From positions 1-25,402 of the IMG/VR virus record IMGVR_UViG_3300017971_000724: a stretch of DNA of 25,402 bases; one strand, written 5' to 3'. Both the position numbers and the translations under genes were made by a program. The notes under the pieces were generated by a model, which saw only the letters and a list, made by a program, of their open reading frames with translations, made no database searches and had not been told where the DNA came from. The stretch comes from a virus. Within the stretch, counting starts at the first letter, position 1. The number at the start of each line of letters is the position of its first letter. Below are positions 8,737 through 16,404 of the stretch, in pieces.

Positions 8737-9779
8737 TATCTTATTCCAAGAGGATCGGGGGCTTCAGATTGAGGTACTTTTAAATTCGATTGTTTGAGAA
8801 CTTCCAACCTTCTTCTTTGTAACATTTCCAAATTCTTTTTGCTCTGGCTCCATTTTGCAGCCCAAACAGTGGGTGGATCATCCACATCCGGTACTTGCTT
8901 CATAATTCTTCTTGCCTCAACTTCGCTCATCTGTGCGCCAGTAATTTCTTTAATAACTTGATTTTTAAAGGCCGCTGTCGCTGCATAAAATTCAGATTGT
9001 TTTTGTGCATTCAAACCAAAAACATCTTTTACCTTACCAACTCTACCAGCCAGAGGACCAACAAAGGCTTTATCATAAAGATCCTTTAAATTATTGAGAG
9101 AATCTATGCTTGCCCTTCCGGTAGCAATAGCTGTTCTTTCTTGTGCTGATGCCGGTTTTTCTTGGGTGATATTTACTTGAGCAGCGGGAGTCTTTACAAT
9201 TTTCCATCCTTTAGGAATATCTTCTCCGCGTATATGGTATTGTTGGCCCCCTCCTGGTTTAATTTCTCCTTTCGCATCTGTTTCTTGAATGATATCGTAA
9301 GTAATGTTACCCAATGCTAGGCGTTCTATATCTTTGGGGGTGACTTTTTCTATTCCACCACGAGCACCGATTAATAAATTCAATTTTTGTTCGATATTAG
9401 TGGCTTTTGTTGGACCTATATATTGAGCTTTTCCGCCATAAAGCATTACCTTTCCGCCATCTCCCGCATCCATAATTTGTGGTTGTGGCCTTCGATAGGC
9501 TTTTCTTCCAACCACCATATCCGGTTCAGGTTTACCCTCTAAAAATGTTTCCGCTCCTGGTTGCCAACCTTCCTTTCCCAGTTGATACTGGCGTTCCTCA
9601 AGTTTCGCTTTCCTTGCAGCTTCACTCTCAATTTCATACCTTTCTTTCCACGCATCCTGATTGAGTTTTTGCTGATACATGGCCTGCACAAGGGGCATAA
9701 TAGCCTGACTGAAATAGTAACCGAAGTTCGTCGGTTGCTTTCTTGGTGTGTATTCTGTTGGTATGTAATGGACTGCCAT
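8736..9779 (-). CDS. Putative internal virion / ejection protein
   Basis: 347 residues, no recognised catalytic motif. The N-terminus is aromatic and hydrophobic (GYYFSQAIMPLVQAMYQQ, residues 20-37), followed by a charged helix rich in Glu, Lys and Arg (about 43-70). The middle is Gly/Lys-rich and the C-terminal half looks helical (about 210-330), with a Pro-rich tail. Size, position between two other ejection candidates and TAATG coupling at both ends support a virion role. It shares the AT-rich composition of the next gene. It could instead be a chaperone or scaffold for its neighbours. Confidence 0.65.
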   Translation of the reverse strand: MAVHYIPTEYTPRKQPTNFGYYFSQAIMPLVQAMYQQKLNQDAWKERYEIESEAARKAKLEERQYQLGKEGWQPGAETFLEGKPEPDMVVGRKAYRRPQPQIMDAGDGGKVMLYGGKAQYIGPTKATNIEQKLNLLIGARGGIEKVTPKDIERLALGNITYDIIQETDAKGEIKPGGGQQYHIRGEDIPKGWKIVKTPAAQVNITQEKPASAQERTAIATGRASIDSLNNLKDLYDKAFVGPLAGRVGKVKDVFGLNAQKQSEFYAATAAFKNQVIKEITGAQMSEVEARRIMKQVPDVDDPPTVWAAKWSQSKKNLEMLQRRRLEVLKQSNLKVPQSEAPDPLGIR

Positions 9780-10522
9780 TACGGGGCACCTCCTGGGCCA
9801 TACATATCGGGAAGATATGGATTTGCATAGTTTGGATATTGCCTTGTATATTCCTGTTGCACCTGTTGACTAATGACATCCATAATATTTGTCGGTATTG
9901 CTGCCCCCGGCTGTACTTGCTGAATTGTCGGATAATGAGAAACAAGAAGATCGGACTGGGCTTGTGGGAGCATAGTCATTGCAGACTGATAGGGCATCAT
10001 CCCTGTCTCATAATTTGTTCCGGCTTCCGTCATATTCCTTTGAAGCATTGCCTGCCAGAGATTCTGTTGCGCCGGCTGCGTCATGCCCCAACCAGTCATT
10101 GCCATGCTGGGAGCTGCTTTCTGCATGTATTGTCCCATAACATCGGCAGCCGCGCCAGACATACCGGCACGTGATGCGCCCAACTGTCCACCCCCCTGAA
10201 GCTGATTACGCATCATTTGCATACCCTGCATGTAAGGCTCCTCGATACCAGCGCGTATATTGGGGTCTAAATTATTGTACCAGCCTTGGTTTGGCATCAT
10301 ACCTTCCGCTGAAGGAATATCATAACCGCCATATCTGGGTAATTGACCGCCATAAAGTTCACCAAGTTTCGGCTCAATCATGCCCCACATCGTCTGTTGC
10401 TGTGGTGACATATATTCCATGTAATATGTCGGTAATGGCTGCTGCGATTGGTTTGCTTCCTGAGCGGCTTTTCTTTGTTGATAAGCTGCGTATGCCGCCG
10501 CTGCTGCTGCTGCCCATCCCAT
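9779..10522 (-). CDS. Ala/Gln/Met-rich internal virion protein (ejection protein candidate)
   Basis: 247 residues. It opens with MGWAAAAAAAYAAYQQRKAA, a small-residue hydrophobic segment followed by basic and Gln-rich sequence, as in small ejection proteins of podoviruses (T7 gp14-like or P22 gp7-like in character; homology not shown). Residues 95-210 are rich in Met, Gln, Gly and Ala (GMQMMRNQLQGGGQLGASRA), and the C-terminus is Tyr/Pro/Asn-rich. The start has a good Shine-Dalgarno (GGGAGG) that overlaps the stop of the preceding gene, and its own TAA overlaps the next ATG. Together with the two following genes it forms a three-gene ejection set. Confidence 0.65.
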   Translation of the reverse strand: MGWAAAAAAAYAAYQQRKAAQEANQSQQPLPTYYMEYMSPQQQTMWGMIEPKLGELYGGQLPRYGGYDIPSAEGMMPNQGWYNNLDPNIRAGIEEPYMQGMQMMRNQLQGGGQLGASRAGMSGAAADVMGQYMQKAAPSMAMTGWGMTQPAQQNLWQAMLQRNMTEAGTNYETGMMPYQSAMTMLPQAQSDLLVSHYPTIQQVQPGAAIPTNIMDVISQQVQQEYTRQYPNYANPYLPDMYGPGGAP

Positions 10523-10526
10523 ATCA

Positions 10527-10982
10527 CTACCTCCCTATTTGTCTTTTTCCGATATAGAGATATTCTTTTTTTAATGTCTCAAGACCCAACTTTCCCCACT
10601 CTTCTTTGAATCGTTCCCCTAATTTTCTGCTTTGGGAATGGAAGCAAAAATACTTCAGGTTATATTTCTTTAAAAATTCTGGAAACTTTGCATAAAGTTG
10701 ATGTGTCAGGTCCGGGTCTTTATCTTTCATGTAAAAATAGTTGCACATACCCATAGAATAGTGCGGGAAATTAAGCCGGTTAAACACAATGAATCCGATA
10801 GGTTCAAGTGGGTTTCCCTTGTGTGCCACCCATATCTCGGGCATAGCCATATCGAAATAGGCCATAATGGAAAACTCATCCGAACCGGGCTGTGCGAGTA
10901 TTTCCGAAAGCTCAATAATGAGCGGTAGAAGTGAGCGCCTGATATAATCAGGATTGTCTACTTTGATAATGCCTGGTTCCAT
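10527..10982 (-). CDS. GNAT-like N-acetyltransferase family protein (probable)
   Basis: 151 residues, soluble. The order fits a GNAT fold: an N-terminal helix pair (about 12-35), a strand carrying the presumed substrate side (EIWVAHKGNP, about 49-58), PIGFIVFNRL (61-70), YFYMKDKDPDLTHQLYAKF as the strand and loop before the main helix, YFCFHSQSR (111-119), and a C-terminal LKKEYLYIGKR. The usual Q/RxxGxG/A acetyl-CoA loop is not clear, so activity is uncertain. GNAT-like proteins recur among phage structural genes without a settled role. A Shine-Dalgarno (AAGGAG) precedes the ATG. Confidence 0.55.
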   Translation of the reverse strand: MEPGIIKVDNPDYIRRSLLPLIIELSEILAQPGSDEFSIMAYFDMAMPEIWVAHKGNPLEPIGFIVFNRLNFPHYSMGMCNYFYMKDKDPDLTHQLYAKFPEFLKKYNLKYFCFHSQSRKLGERFKEEWGKLGLETLKKEYLYIGKRQIGR

Positions 10983-10994
10983 AAAACCTTCTCC

Positions 10995-11495
10995 TTAAGC
11001 ATCTGTGAGATAAAGTACGTCAATGTAAAGACCACCAGTATCCACTAAACTCGTCATATCTGCCACGGCCCCATCAGCACTTGTTCGCACAGTAATCACT
11101 AAATCATTTGAAATTGCGACATGTTGAACCAATAAATCTGACGTGCTGTTATTGTCATAAAGATTGATTGCGAGTGAGGCTATCACGTTTCCCTCAAGAC
11201 CCGCTGCCTCTATGGTTAATGCTGAACCATCGGCTGATAAGCTGAAATTCCCGGTCGTCGCATCCTTTGCTATGTTGTCTGTTTCCGCTACAGTATCGCC
11301 ATTCCACAATGAAGCGACGGTGCATTTGAGCGTATTCGCATTGGTTCCATCCACAATTACCACGCTTGAGTGCCTTAAAACCAAACCTTGCGTTCTGTCA
11401 GTTTCAATAATTGAAAGCTCAAGCAATCTAACAAGTTGCTGTAACCAAACATCCAAGTTTGCATTACCAGTTGCCGGTGGGTATGAAATTTGCAT
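10995..11495 (-). CDS. Unknown virion-associated protein
   Basis: 166 residues. A short helix at the N-terminus (about residues 14-30, LDVWLQQLVRLLELSI) is followed by beta-rich, Thr/Ala/Asp-rich sequence that resembles fibre or tail-tip material. The ATG overlaps the stop of the nozzle-like gene (TAATG), so it is probably made in step with it. A tail accessory or fibre-attachment protein would fit; there is no domain I can name. Confidence 0.55.
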   Translation of the reverse strand: MQISYPPATGNANLDVWLQQLVRLLELSIIETDRTQGLVLRHSSVVIVDGTNANTLKCTVASLWNGDTVAETDNIAKDATTGNFSLSADGSALTIEAAGLEGNVIASLAINLYDNNSTSDLLVQHVAISNDLVITVRTSADGAVADMTSLVDTGGLYIDVLYLTDA

Positions 11496-13048
11496 TAATG
11501 ATACCCCAAAGTGACATAGCTAAATTGTATTTCAGGCACGGAGAACGGTTCACTTTTTAAATCGGTTCCCCACTTTATTTGATGTAAACGAGCGGTCTGA
11601 TCCAAATAGAGGATTGGCTTGCTTGGATTGTTCATGCTGATAGAACCTATTGAGGTCCATGCCTGCTGCTCAACCTCTGCAACCGTATCCCCGCCCCGCC
11701 AATAAAGATCGATGCTATGAAGCTGGGTTTCGGCAAATTTCATCCAGATTTCAAGCAATCTGGTAAATTGCTTCCCATAGCCAGGAAAGGGAATAATCGG
11801 CTCTATTCGGTAACCGTCCCAATCGCTCCCGTCATCGCCTTCGCTCGACTGTGTATAAAGGTGCCCATTACTATTACCGAAAACCATTTTATGAGATTCG
11901 CTGGTATAGTAAGCCCATGTTCGGGCTGAAGGCCACACATCATCTGTTTCTATGACGAGATCATTCCATGTATAACCTGTAAATGTTCTCCATGAATCCA
12001 ATCGCCTTGCGGCTTTATTCTCATGCCTCCATTGTCCTGTTTTTCGATTATAGAAAATGATCCTGCTCGGTGTGGTATCGTTATCTACCGGAATATTCCA
12101 GGCAATTTCGTTGCCAAAAGGCATCCACACAGAATCAATCAGACCACGATAGGTAGATGGAATTCGCCCTATCATATCCTCATAATCCTCAGATATGATC
12201 TGCGGCTCTGTTGTGCCGTCAAACCTGCAAAATCCTCTTTGTGGATCATAAAAATATATTGCAATACCATCGCTTATAATTGAAAACGGCGAGGCCGTAC
12301 CCCATCCTTTTATGATTGGTACGAGGGAATAAATGGGGCTTCCGGTTGAATAATAGTCCATCCTGTAAATGTCGGTTTCCGATAGGATAAAAGCTGTATT
12401 GTGCCCAAGCTGAATACCGCCCTGGATAGAATCACCAGATTTGTAAAGCTGGTTAGCTGCCGGAAATGTGGTTTCTGCAAGGGCATCTGTCCATCTGATT
12501 TCAATGTCTCCGTCCGTCTGATCTGAATAGAGGCCCACGATTCTATTGGTAAAATTCATCAAGTATCTGAATTTGTATTCCGTACCCGATGCTATCAGTT
12601 TAGAGACATTCGCATCGTTATAGTCTATCTTATAAGGAGTGTGCTCTGCCCTATCTGCAAACACCATATAAGTGCCATACTGAATGATGCTGTAAAGGTC
12701 TACATCATCAGTCGCAAAGGTATTTCCCCCACTTACGTCTCCCTGGTCACGACTTGCATCAAATTTGTAAACCTTGCCGTTGTCAAAATAGAAATGCACC
12801 CTGTTTGTGCCATCCCATAATTCATGCAGGCCGAGGCATTTTGTAGCCTGAGCATTGGCGCTATTAGACCACTGAGCCCTGCCGAGTGCCTTTGAGCAGG
12901 AGTTTTTTTCACGCTCTAAATCGAAGTTCTGTCCTCCCGCGTCATGGGTGATAAAATCGCTTTCACCTATCGCATTGAACATTTCGGGTGAATCAATCGG
13001 GCAGTTATTCTTAGTACCCAAAAGAGGGCGTATCGTTAAATAGTGCAT
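11495..13048 (-). CDS. Tail nozzle / DNA-stabilisation-like protein (beta-propeller type)
   Basis: 517 residues from the chosen ATG. It consists of repeated beta-strand units with aromatic turns (KVYKFDASRD, AFILSETDIYRMDYY, GIAIYFYDPQRGFCRFDG, RIIFYNRKTGQWRHE, GHLYTQSSEGDD) and ends in a beta domain containing LYWRGGDT and IQFSYVTLG. This layout is typical of the tail nozzle or gp10-like stabilisation proteins of short-tailed phages, which plug the DNA channel after packaging. A frame extending to 13072 exists, but the ATG at 13048 overlaps the previous stop as TAATG and has AGGA 5 bases upstream, so I use it. Family placement rests on sequence character, not on a search. Confidence 0.65.
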   Translation of the reverse strand: MHYLTIRPLLGTKNNCPIDSPEMFNAIGESDFITHDAGGQNFDLEREKNSCSKALGRAQWSNSANAQATKCLGLHELWDGTNRVHFYFDNGKVYKFDASRDQGDVSGGNTFATDDVDLYSIIQYGTYMVFADRAEHTPYKIDYNDANVSKLIASGTEYKFRYLMNFTNRIVGLYSDQTDGDIEIRWTDALAETTFPAANQLYKSGDSIQGGIQLGHNTAFILSETDIYRMDYYSTGSPIYSLVPIIKGWGTASPFSIISDGIAIYFYDPQRGFCRFDGTTEPQIISEDYEDMIGRIPSTYRGLIDSVWMPFGNEIAWNIPVDNDTTPSRIIFYNRKTGQWRHENKAARRLDSWRTFTGYTWNDLVIETDDVWPSARTWAYYTSESHKMVFGNSNGHLYTQSSEGDDGSDWDGYRIEPIIPFPGYGKQFTRLLEIWMKFAETQLHSIDLYWRGGDTVAEVEQQAWTSIGSISMNNPSKPILYLDQTARLHQIKWGTDLKSEPFSVPEIQFSYVTLGYH

Positions 13049-13845
13049 TATATTCCTGCTGGAAAATACCAACCATTTGTGTAAACAGCCACAGTATTAC
13101 TGCTTGTTCCAGATTTATATACCTGTATTTTTTGGCTGCTATCGGTAATTATTGGCAAGACAATCTGAACGGAATAATTGTTGCTTGATAAATTACCAAT
13201 GCCCTGTCCGGTGCTTCCAGTTTGCCCATTTGTACGAACCTTTATGGCACTGCTTGCAGACACATATAGACCTTCAATATACACGTTAGCCAGAAGGCTA
13301 AATACCGGCATAGTCAGCGCCAAACCTGCAACGGGATACCATGTAGCATCTGTAATGTTGGTTGCCGCTTGATCGGTGATATAATTCGCATACCGCACAT
13401 AATCCCCACTATTGAAAAATTCCAAAATATTGCTTGGCGTAGAATTTGTACGAACCGCAAAAATACACCGATCATCCCCGTTATACCAACCGGCATATGT
13501 ATCAGACCATGCCGGCTCTGTGCTTGACCACAGCAATTCCGAATTTGTTATCTCGGTGCCGCTGGTAATTCCCGAATGATCGAGATAGAGATAATACCAG
13601 TCGTCTTTTACCGGAGAACTAATAGCACCTGTCGTCAATTCTGCATCCCACCAGCACACTTTGTCTTTACAATAATAGTAGGCAGGTTTACATTTAATAG
13701 TATAGGCAGTAGTGCCACCGTTATATGTAAAGGTTGAGCGCCTTTCCTTTAACCAGAGAGCTAAAAATTCAAGATTTTCTTTTATATCCGGCACATCAGA
13801 ACTAATCGCATTTCCGAGTGCCGGAATGTCTTCATTCCAGGTCAT
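13048..13845 (-). CDS. Unknown tail/virion protein, beta-rich
   Basis: 265 residues. The N-terminus (MTWNEDIPALGNAISSDVPD, then IKENLEFLALWLKER) resembles the attachment end of phage tail appendages, with a helix that could pack as a bundle. The rest is Ser/Thr/Tyr/Trp-rich beta sequence. Its second half (about 165-265) looks like a separate sandwich ending in WYFPAGI. There are clustered Cys at about 52-64 (KCKPAYYYCKDKVC). The ATG has TAGGAG upstream and the stop overlaps the nozzle gene start. A tail appendage or adaptor is likely; no family is recognised. Confidence 0.55.
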   Translation of the reverse strand: MTWNEDIPALGNAISSDVPDIKENLEFLALWLKERRSTFTYNGGTTAYTIKCKPAYYYCKDKVCWWDAELTTGAISSPVKDDWYYLYLDHSGITSGTEITNSELLWSSTEPAWSDTYAGWYNGDDRCIFAVRTNSTPSNILEFFNSGDYVRYANYITDQAATNITDATWYPVAGLALTMPVFSLLANVYIEGLYVSASSAIKVRTNGQTGSTGQGIGNLSSNNYSVQIVLPIITDSSQKIQVYKSGTSSNTVAVYTNGWYFPAGI

Positions 13846-13854
13846 TTTTTACTC

Positions 13855-14601
13855 CTAATTCTGATACCCTCTTATGTATCCTTTTTCAAAAACACTCACT
13901 GCCCTGAAGCCCATCTCCTTCCACTTGCGCTTTGCGTTGGCCCGGGAGCTTCTTGCAAGCCCGTCGTTCCACTTGCTCTTAAACCATGTGGCCTTCTCAA
14001 AATCATGCAGGGATTCAAAGGATTCAGCAATCGCATAATCACAGCACCGGAAGCGCTCTATCTCCGGCAGGAACGTCATGTCGGTTGCAGTGTTGTCGTC
14101 ACCCGATCTTTCATAATCAATCTCAATGATAGTGCTGCCGCTTACCGGGGGCACAAGCCACAACTCCATGTTTTTTATGCAACCCACCAGAGGTTCATTA
14201 TTGCTTTCCTCGTCGGGGTCGGGGAACTTCGTGTCGAATAGGGTAGCAGGCCAAAGCGTAATCGTTCTATCATTGGTCTGGTCTTTTATACGGATATCAC
14301 CACCGTTATAATCGGGCGGCAAAGAAACCCTGTAATCACTCGCCGTGAGCGTGGCATAAGCATATCTCCTGGCGAAAGTGAAAGACTTCACCTGCATAAT
14401 CTCTTCTTTCGCCCTGATTAACCAACGCTGCACTTCGGTACTGGTAGGTGAAGAGGTTGCAGATAAAGTTCCCCTCTTGAGCTTGCTTTCCACCTCTGTC
14501 TGCATTGCAGAGATATCCGACAGGGTTCCCGCGATAAAGGAAATTGTAGGATGTTCGGTCCATGAGGTATTTACACTCGTGGTCGCATCGGTAATCGCCA
14601 T
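13855..14601 (-). CDS. Head-to-tail adaptor-like protein
   Basis: 248 residues. A helix (about 57-75, STEVQRWLIRAKEEIMQ) is followed by FARRYAYATLTASDYRVSLP, then an I-D strand, a P-x-LF segment, ELWLVPPVSGSTIIEIDYE strands and a long C-terminal helical region with FRCCDYAIAESFESLHD. This order of helix, small beta core and C-terminal helices is typical of the adaptor proteins that sit between portal and nozzle in short-tailed phages. Position between capsid genes and nozzle gene agrees. Its start lies two bases beyond the stop of the second small paralogue. Confidence 0.6.
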   Translation of the reverse strand: MAITDATTSVNTSWTEHPTISFIAGTLSDISAMQTEVESKLKRGTLSATSSPTSTEVQRWLIRAKEEIMQVKSFTFARRYAYATLTASDYRVSLPPDYNGGDIRIKDQTNDRTITLWPATLFDTKFPDPDEESNNEPLVGCIKNMELWLVPPVSGSTIIEIDYERSGDDNTATDMTFLPEIERFRCCDYAIAESFESLHDFEKATWFKSKWNDGLARSSRANAKRKWKEMGFRAVSVFEKGYIRGYQN

Positions 14602-14605
14602 GACA

Positions 14606-14869
14606 TTAATAACCCCATACCCAAAGGTTTATCTGGTCACCATTCGCGTGGGTGGTTCCAAGTTCAATAGATGATCCCGCGCCCGTGCAAAGATAGGCTG
14701 CAATATTGCTCGCCACGCTCACGCTTGTAATCATTGCGCTGTCGATGTAATGGAGATCGAGTTCAGCGGCAGTAATTGCAGTAGTGGCACCATCCAATGT
14801 AACCAGGAAGGCTTTCAGCATCTTTTTACCGAGCCCTCCCCGTCTTTGTTCTGAAAATGCTAAAGTCAT
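14606..14869 (-). CDS. Small conserved protein, paralogue B (probable virion component)
   Basis: 87 residues from the ATG at 14869, which has AGGGAGG 4 bases upstream. A longer frame to 14935 exists but overlaps paralogue A and lacks this ribosome site. Hand alignment with paralogue A gives about 49 identities over 87 positions, including FLVT-DG, LD-HYIDSA, AYLCTGAG and an identical C-terminus INLWVWGY. The pattern is beta-rich with a small basic N-terminus, as in head decoration or fibre-base proteins. Function is unknown; the copies could also be substrates of the neighbouring enzymes. Confidence 0.75.
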   Translation of the reverse strand: MTLAFSEQRRGGLGKKMLKAFLVTLDGATTAITAAELDLHYIDSAMITSVSVASNIAAYLCTGAGSSIELGTTHANGDQINLWVWGY

Positions 14870-14882
14870 TTGTCCCTCCCTG

Positions 14883-15149
14883 CTAGTAGCCCCATACCCA
14901 TAAATTAATCGTGTCTCCAGCCACAAACGCATCACCGATTACAATAGATGTTCCCGCACCAGTGCAGAGATAAGCACCCACATTTCCCGACATGCTCACA
15001 CCTGCTACCTGGGCACTATCTATGTAGTGCATATCAAGGTCGCTGGCATCGACAGTCGTATTGCTGCCATCCATTGTCACAAGGAAAGATTTCATTATCT
15101 TTCCCCCAACGGCTCCCCTGGCTTGCTCCGCCACAGTCAGACTTCCCAT
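14883..15149 (-). CDS. Small conserved protein, paralogue A (probable virion component)
   Basis: 88 residues. It is the first of two tandem paralogues and lies 12 bases downstream of the radical SAM gene. AGGAGG before the ATG supports the start. The central LDMHYIDSAQ segment and the AYLCTGAG loop hold its only Cys, which is kept in both copies, as are the two C-terminal Trp and the final Tyr. No signal peptide or membrane segment is visible. A capsid decoration or minor structural protein fits size and place. Confidence 0.75.
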   Translation of the reverse strand: MGSLTVAEQARGAVGGKIMKSFLVTMDGSNTTVDASDLDMHYIDSAQVAGVSMSGNVGAYLCTGAGTSIVIGDAFVAGDTINLWVWGY

Positions 15150-15161
15150 TTTTATATCCTC

Positions 15162-16097
15162 CTACAAGATTTTGTACTTCGCGCTGGAAGTACAGTTTAT
15201 TGTTCTTTTTTTGTCTATCGTGCTATAAAGGAGCGGTGATTCATCCTCTATATTGAGTTGGTCGCAATGCTCACAAGGTAAACCCTTCAAGTCTCCCTCT
15301 CTGTGCTTCCTTCTCAATTCTTGATACGCGTCACCTTCCAGTATATCCCTCAACTTAGTTGTCGTTGTGTCCCCCAAAACTATCTCTGCATCCGTGATAA
15401 AACAGCACGGTATTATCTTTCCATCCCACTGAATCTGCACCGGACCTCTCTCGGGTCTGCCACAGGTCTTTTTGCGCTTTACAGTCCTGTTTCGGTAATC
15501 CTTTGCAATGCTCCAGTTATGGGGTTTCCAGATTTCAAGCTCGTCACAAACACCTTCCCAAAATTTCCTCACATCTTCAACTGACTCTCCGTGCATGGGG
15601 ATGACACTCACGGAAATTTTTGTGTTATATTTCCACACTTCCCTGATATTGATTGCCGTGAAAATATTCATAAGGGTGTGCATCCACGTCAGACTCTTAT
15701 GCACATTTTCATAATCAACCTTATTGATTCCATGTACGCTGAACCTGATATGCGTGAGCCCCGCATCAAACAGTTTTTGGGACCACCCACTGTGGCAGAG
15801 GGATCCGTTAGAAGTAATAAAGGTTTCCCTGCCGAGTTTCGTGCAGAATTCAATCTTCTTATCGATAGTCTTATCTAAAAGCGGCTCACCAAACCCGAAA
15901 GGTGAAATCAGTTTTGCTCCAAGCTCTATGGATTGTTTGACCAACTTCTTGAATGCCCCATCAGTCATCACACCCTTTCTGCGCTTAATGCAATTATGAT
16001 TGCAAATAGTGCATTGAGCATTGCACAGGTTGGTTGTCTCAATCCGCACTTCAGGGTTAATCAGTTGCGTACCTATATTGTTCAACGTACTTAACAA
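15162..16097 (-). CDS. Radical SAM / SPASM-domain protein
   Basis: 311 residues counted from 16097. The radical SAM cluster motif is C25-NAQ-C29-TI-C32, followed by GFGEP (68-72) for the SAM amino group and ITSNG (94-98). The C-terminal part has SPASM-type cysteines for extra Fe-S clusters: C212 in TCGRPERG, C231-C232 in KIIPCCF, C275 and C278 in LPCEHC. Such proteins modify peptides, proteins, sugars or cofactors by radical chemistry; the substrate here is unknown. The first codon at 16097 is TTG and the frame overlaps the previous gene by 41 bases. Later TTG, CTG or GTG starts are possible, so the N-terminus is uncertain. Its neighbours are a small unknown protein, a methyltransferase and the two small paralogues. 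Confidence 0.88.
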   Translation of the reverse strand: MLSTLNNIGTQLINPEVRIETTNLCNAQCTICNHNCIKRRKGVMTDGAFKKLVKQSIELGAKLISPFGFGEPLLDKTIDKKIEFCTKLGRETFITSNGSLCHSGWSQKLFDAGLTHIRFSVHGINKVDYENVHKSLTWMHTLMNIFTAINIREVWKYNTKISVSVIPMHGESVEDVRKFWEGVCDELEIWKPHNWSIAKDYRNRTVKRKKTCGRPERGPVQIQWDGKIIPCCFITDAEIVLGDTTTTKLRDILEGDAYQELRRKHREGDLKGLPCEHCDQLNIEDESPLLYSTIDKKRTINCTSSAKYKIL

Positions 16098-16404
16098 TGT
16101 TTTCCCCTATTTCAGTGAGCGTATTACAATTTGTTAAATCAATTAATCTATCGTAATATTCATGTAAAATCGGGAGGTAAAGCGAATAAAACGCTAAACT
16201 CCATACCGTCATATCATTCTGAACCCAATAGATTAAAACCTTCTCGCCCTTAAGCGCTAAAGGATTTGTATAAGCCCCAAAAACAGCAATGGAAACGTCA
16301 CACGGTTCCTCTTCTTTGCATACAGTCACCCCGTTTTCCGTTAAACAATCTTCAATTTTTTCGATAGACAATCGAGATGGCATAAAAACCTTAACATCTC
16401 GCAT
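16057..16404 (-). CDS. Small unknown protein, possibly glycosyltransferase-like
   Basis: 115 residues with alternating strands and helices: VKVFMPSRLSIEKIEDCL, then DVSIAVFGAYTNPLALKGEK, VLIYWVQNDM and a C-terminal helix ending IGENIVKYVEQY. The layout hints at half of a Rossmann-like fold, as in the acceptor half of GT-B enzymes, but it is too short for a full enzyme and no nucleotide motif is clear. It overlaps the methyltransferase by 14 bases; the in-frame ATG at residue 8, preceded by AAGG, is an alternative start. It could be a partner subunit of the flanking enzymes. Confidence 0.5.
   Translation of the reverse strand: MRDVKVFMPSRLSIEKIEDCLTENGVTVCKEEEPCDVSIAVFGAYTNPLALKGEKVLIYWVQNDMTVWSLAFYSLYLPILHEYYDRLIDLTNCNTLTEIGENIVKYVEQYRYATD

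Noticed and set aside
9479-10557. Overlapping frames around 9479-9664, 9561-9830, 9743-10174, 10171-10557 (plus) and 9634-9945 (minus)
   Set aside because: They cross the TAATG junctions of the ejection genes and are shadows; none has a convincing ribosome site or domain.
11495-13072. Longer start for the nozzle-like protein at 13072
   Set aside because: The 8 extra residues lie inside the preceding gene; TAATG coupling and AGGA favour 13048.
14606-14935. Longer start for paralogue B at 14935
   Set aside because: The extra 22 residues overlap paralogue A, do not align with it, and lack a ribosome site; AGGGAGG marks the ATG at 14869.
14606-15161. Classical RiPP precursor peptides beside the radical SAM gene
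   Set aside because: The paralogues are beta-rich throughout with no leader/core split, Gly-Gly site or Cys-rich core; kept only as possible protein substrates.
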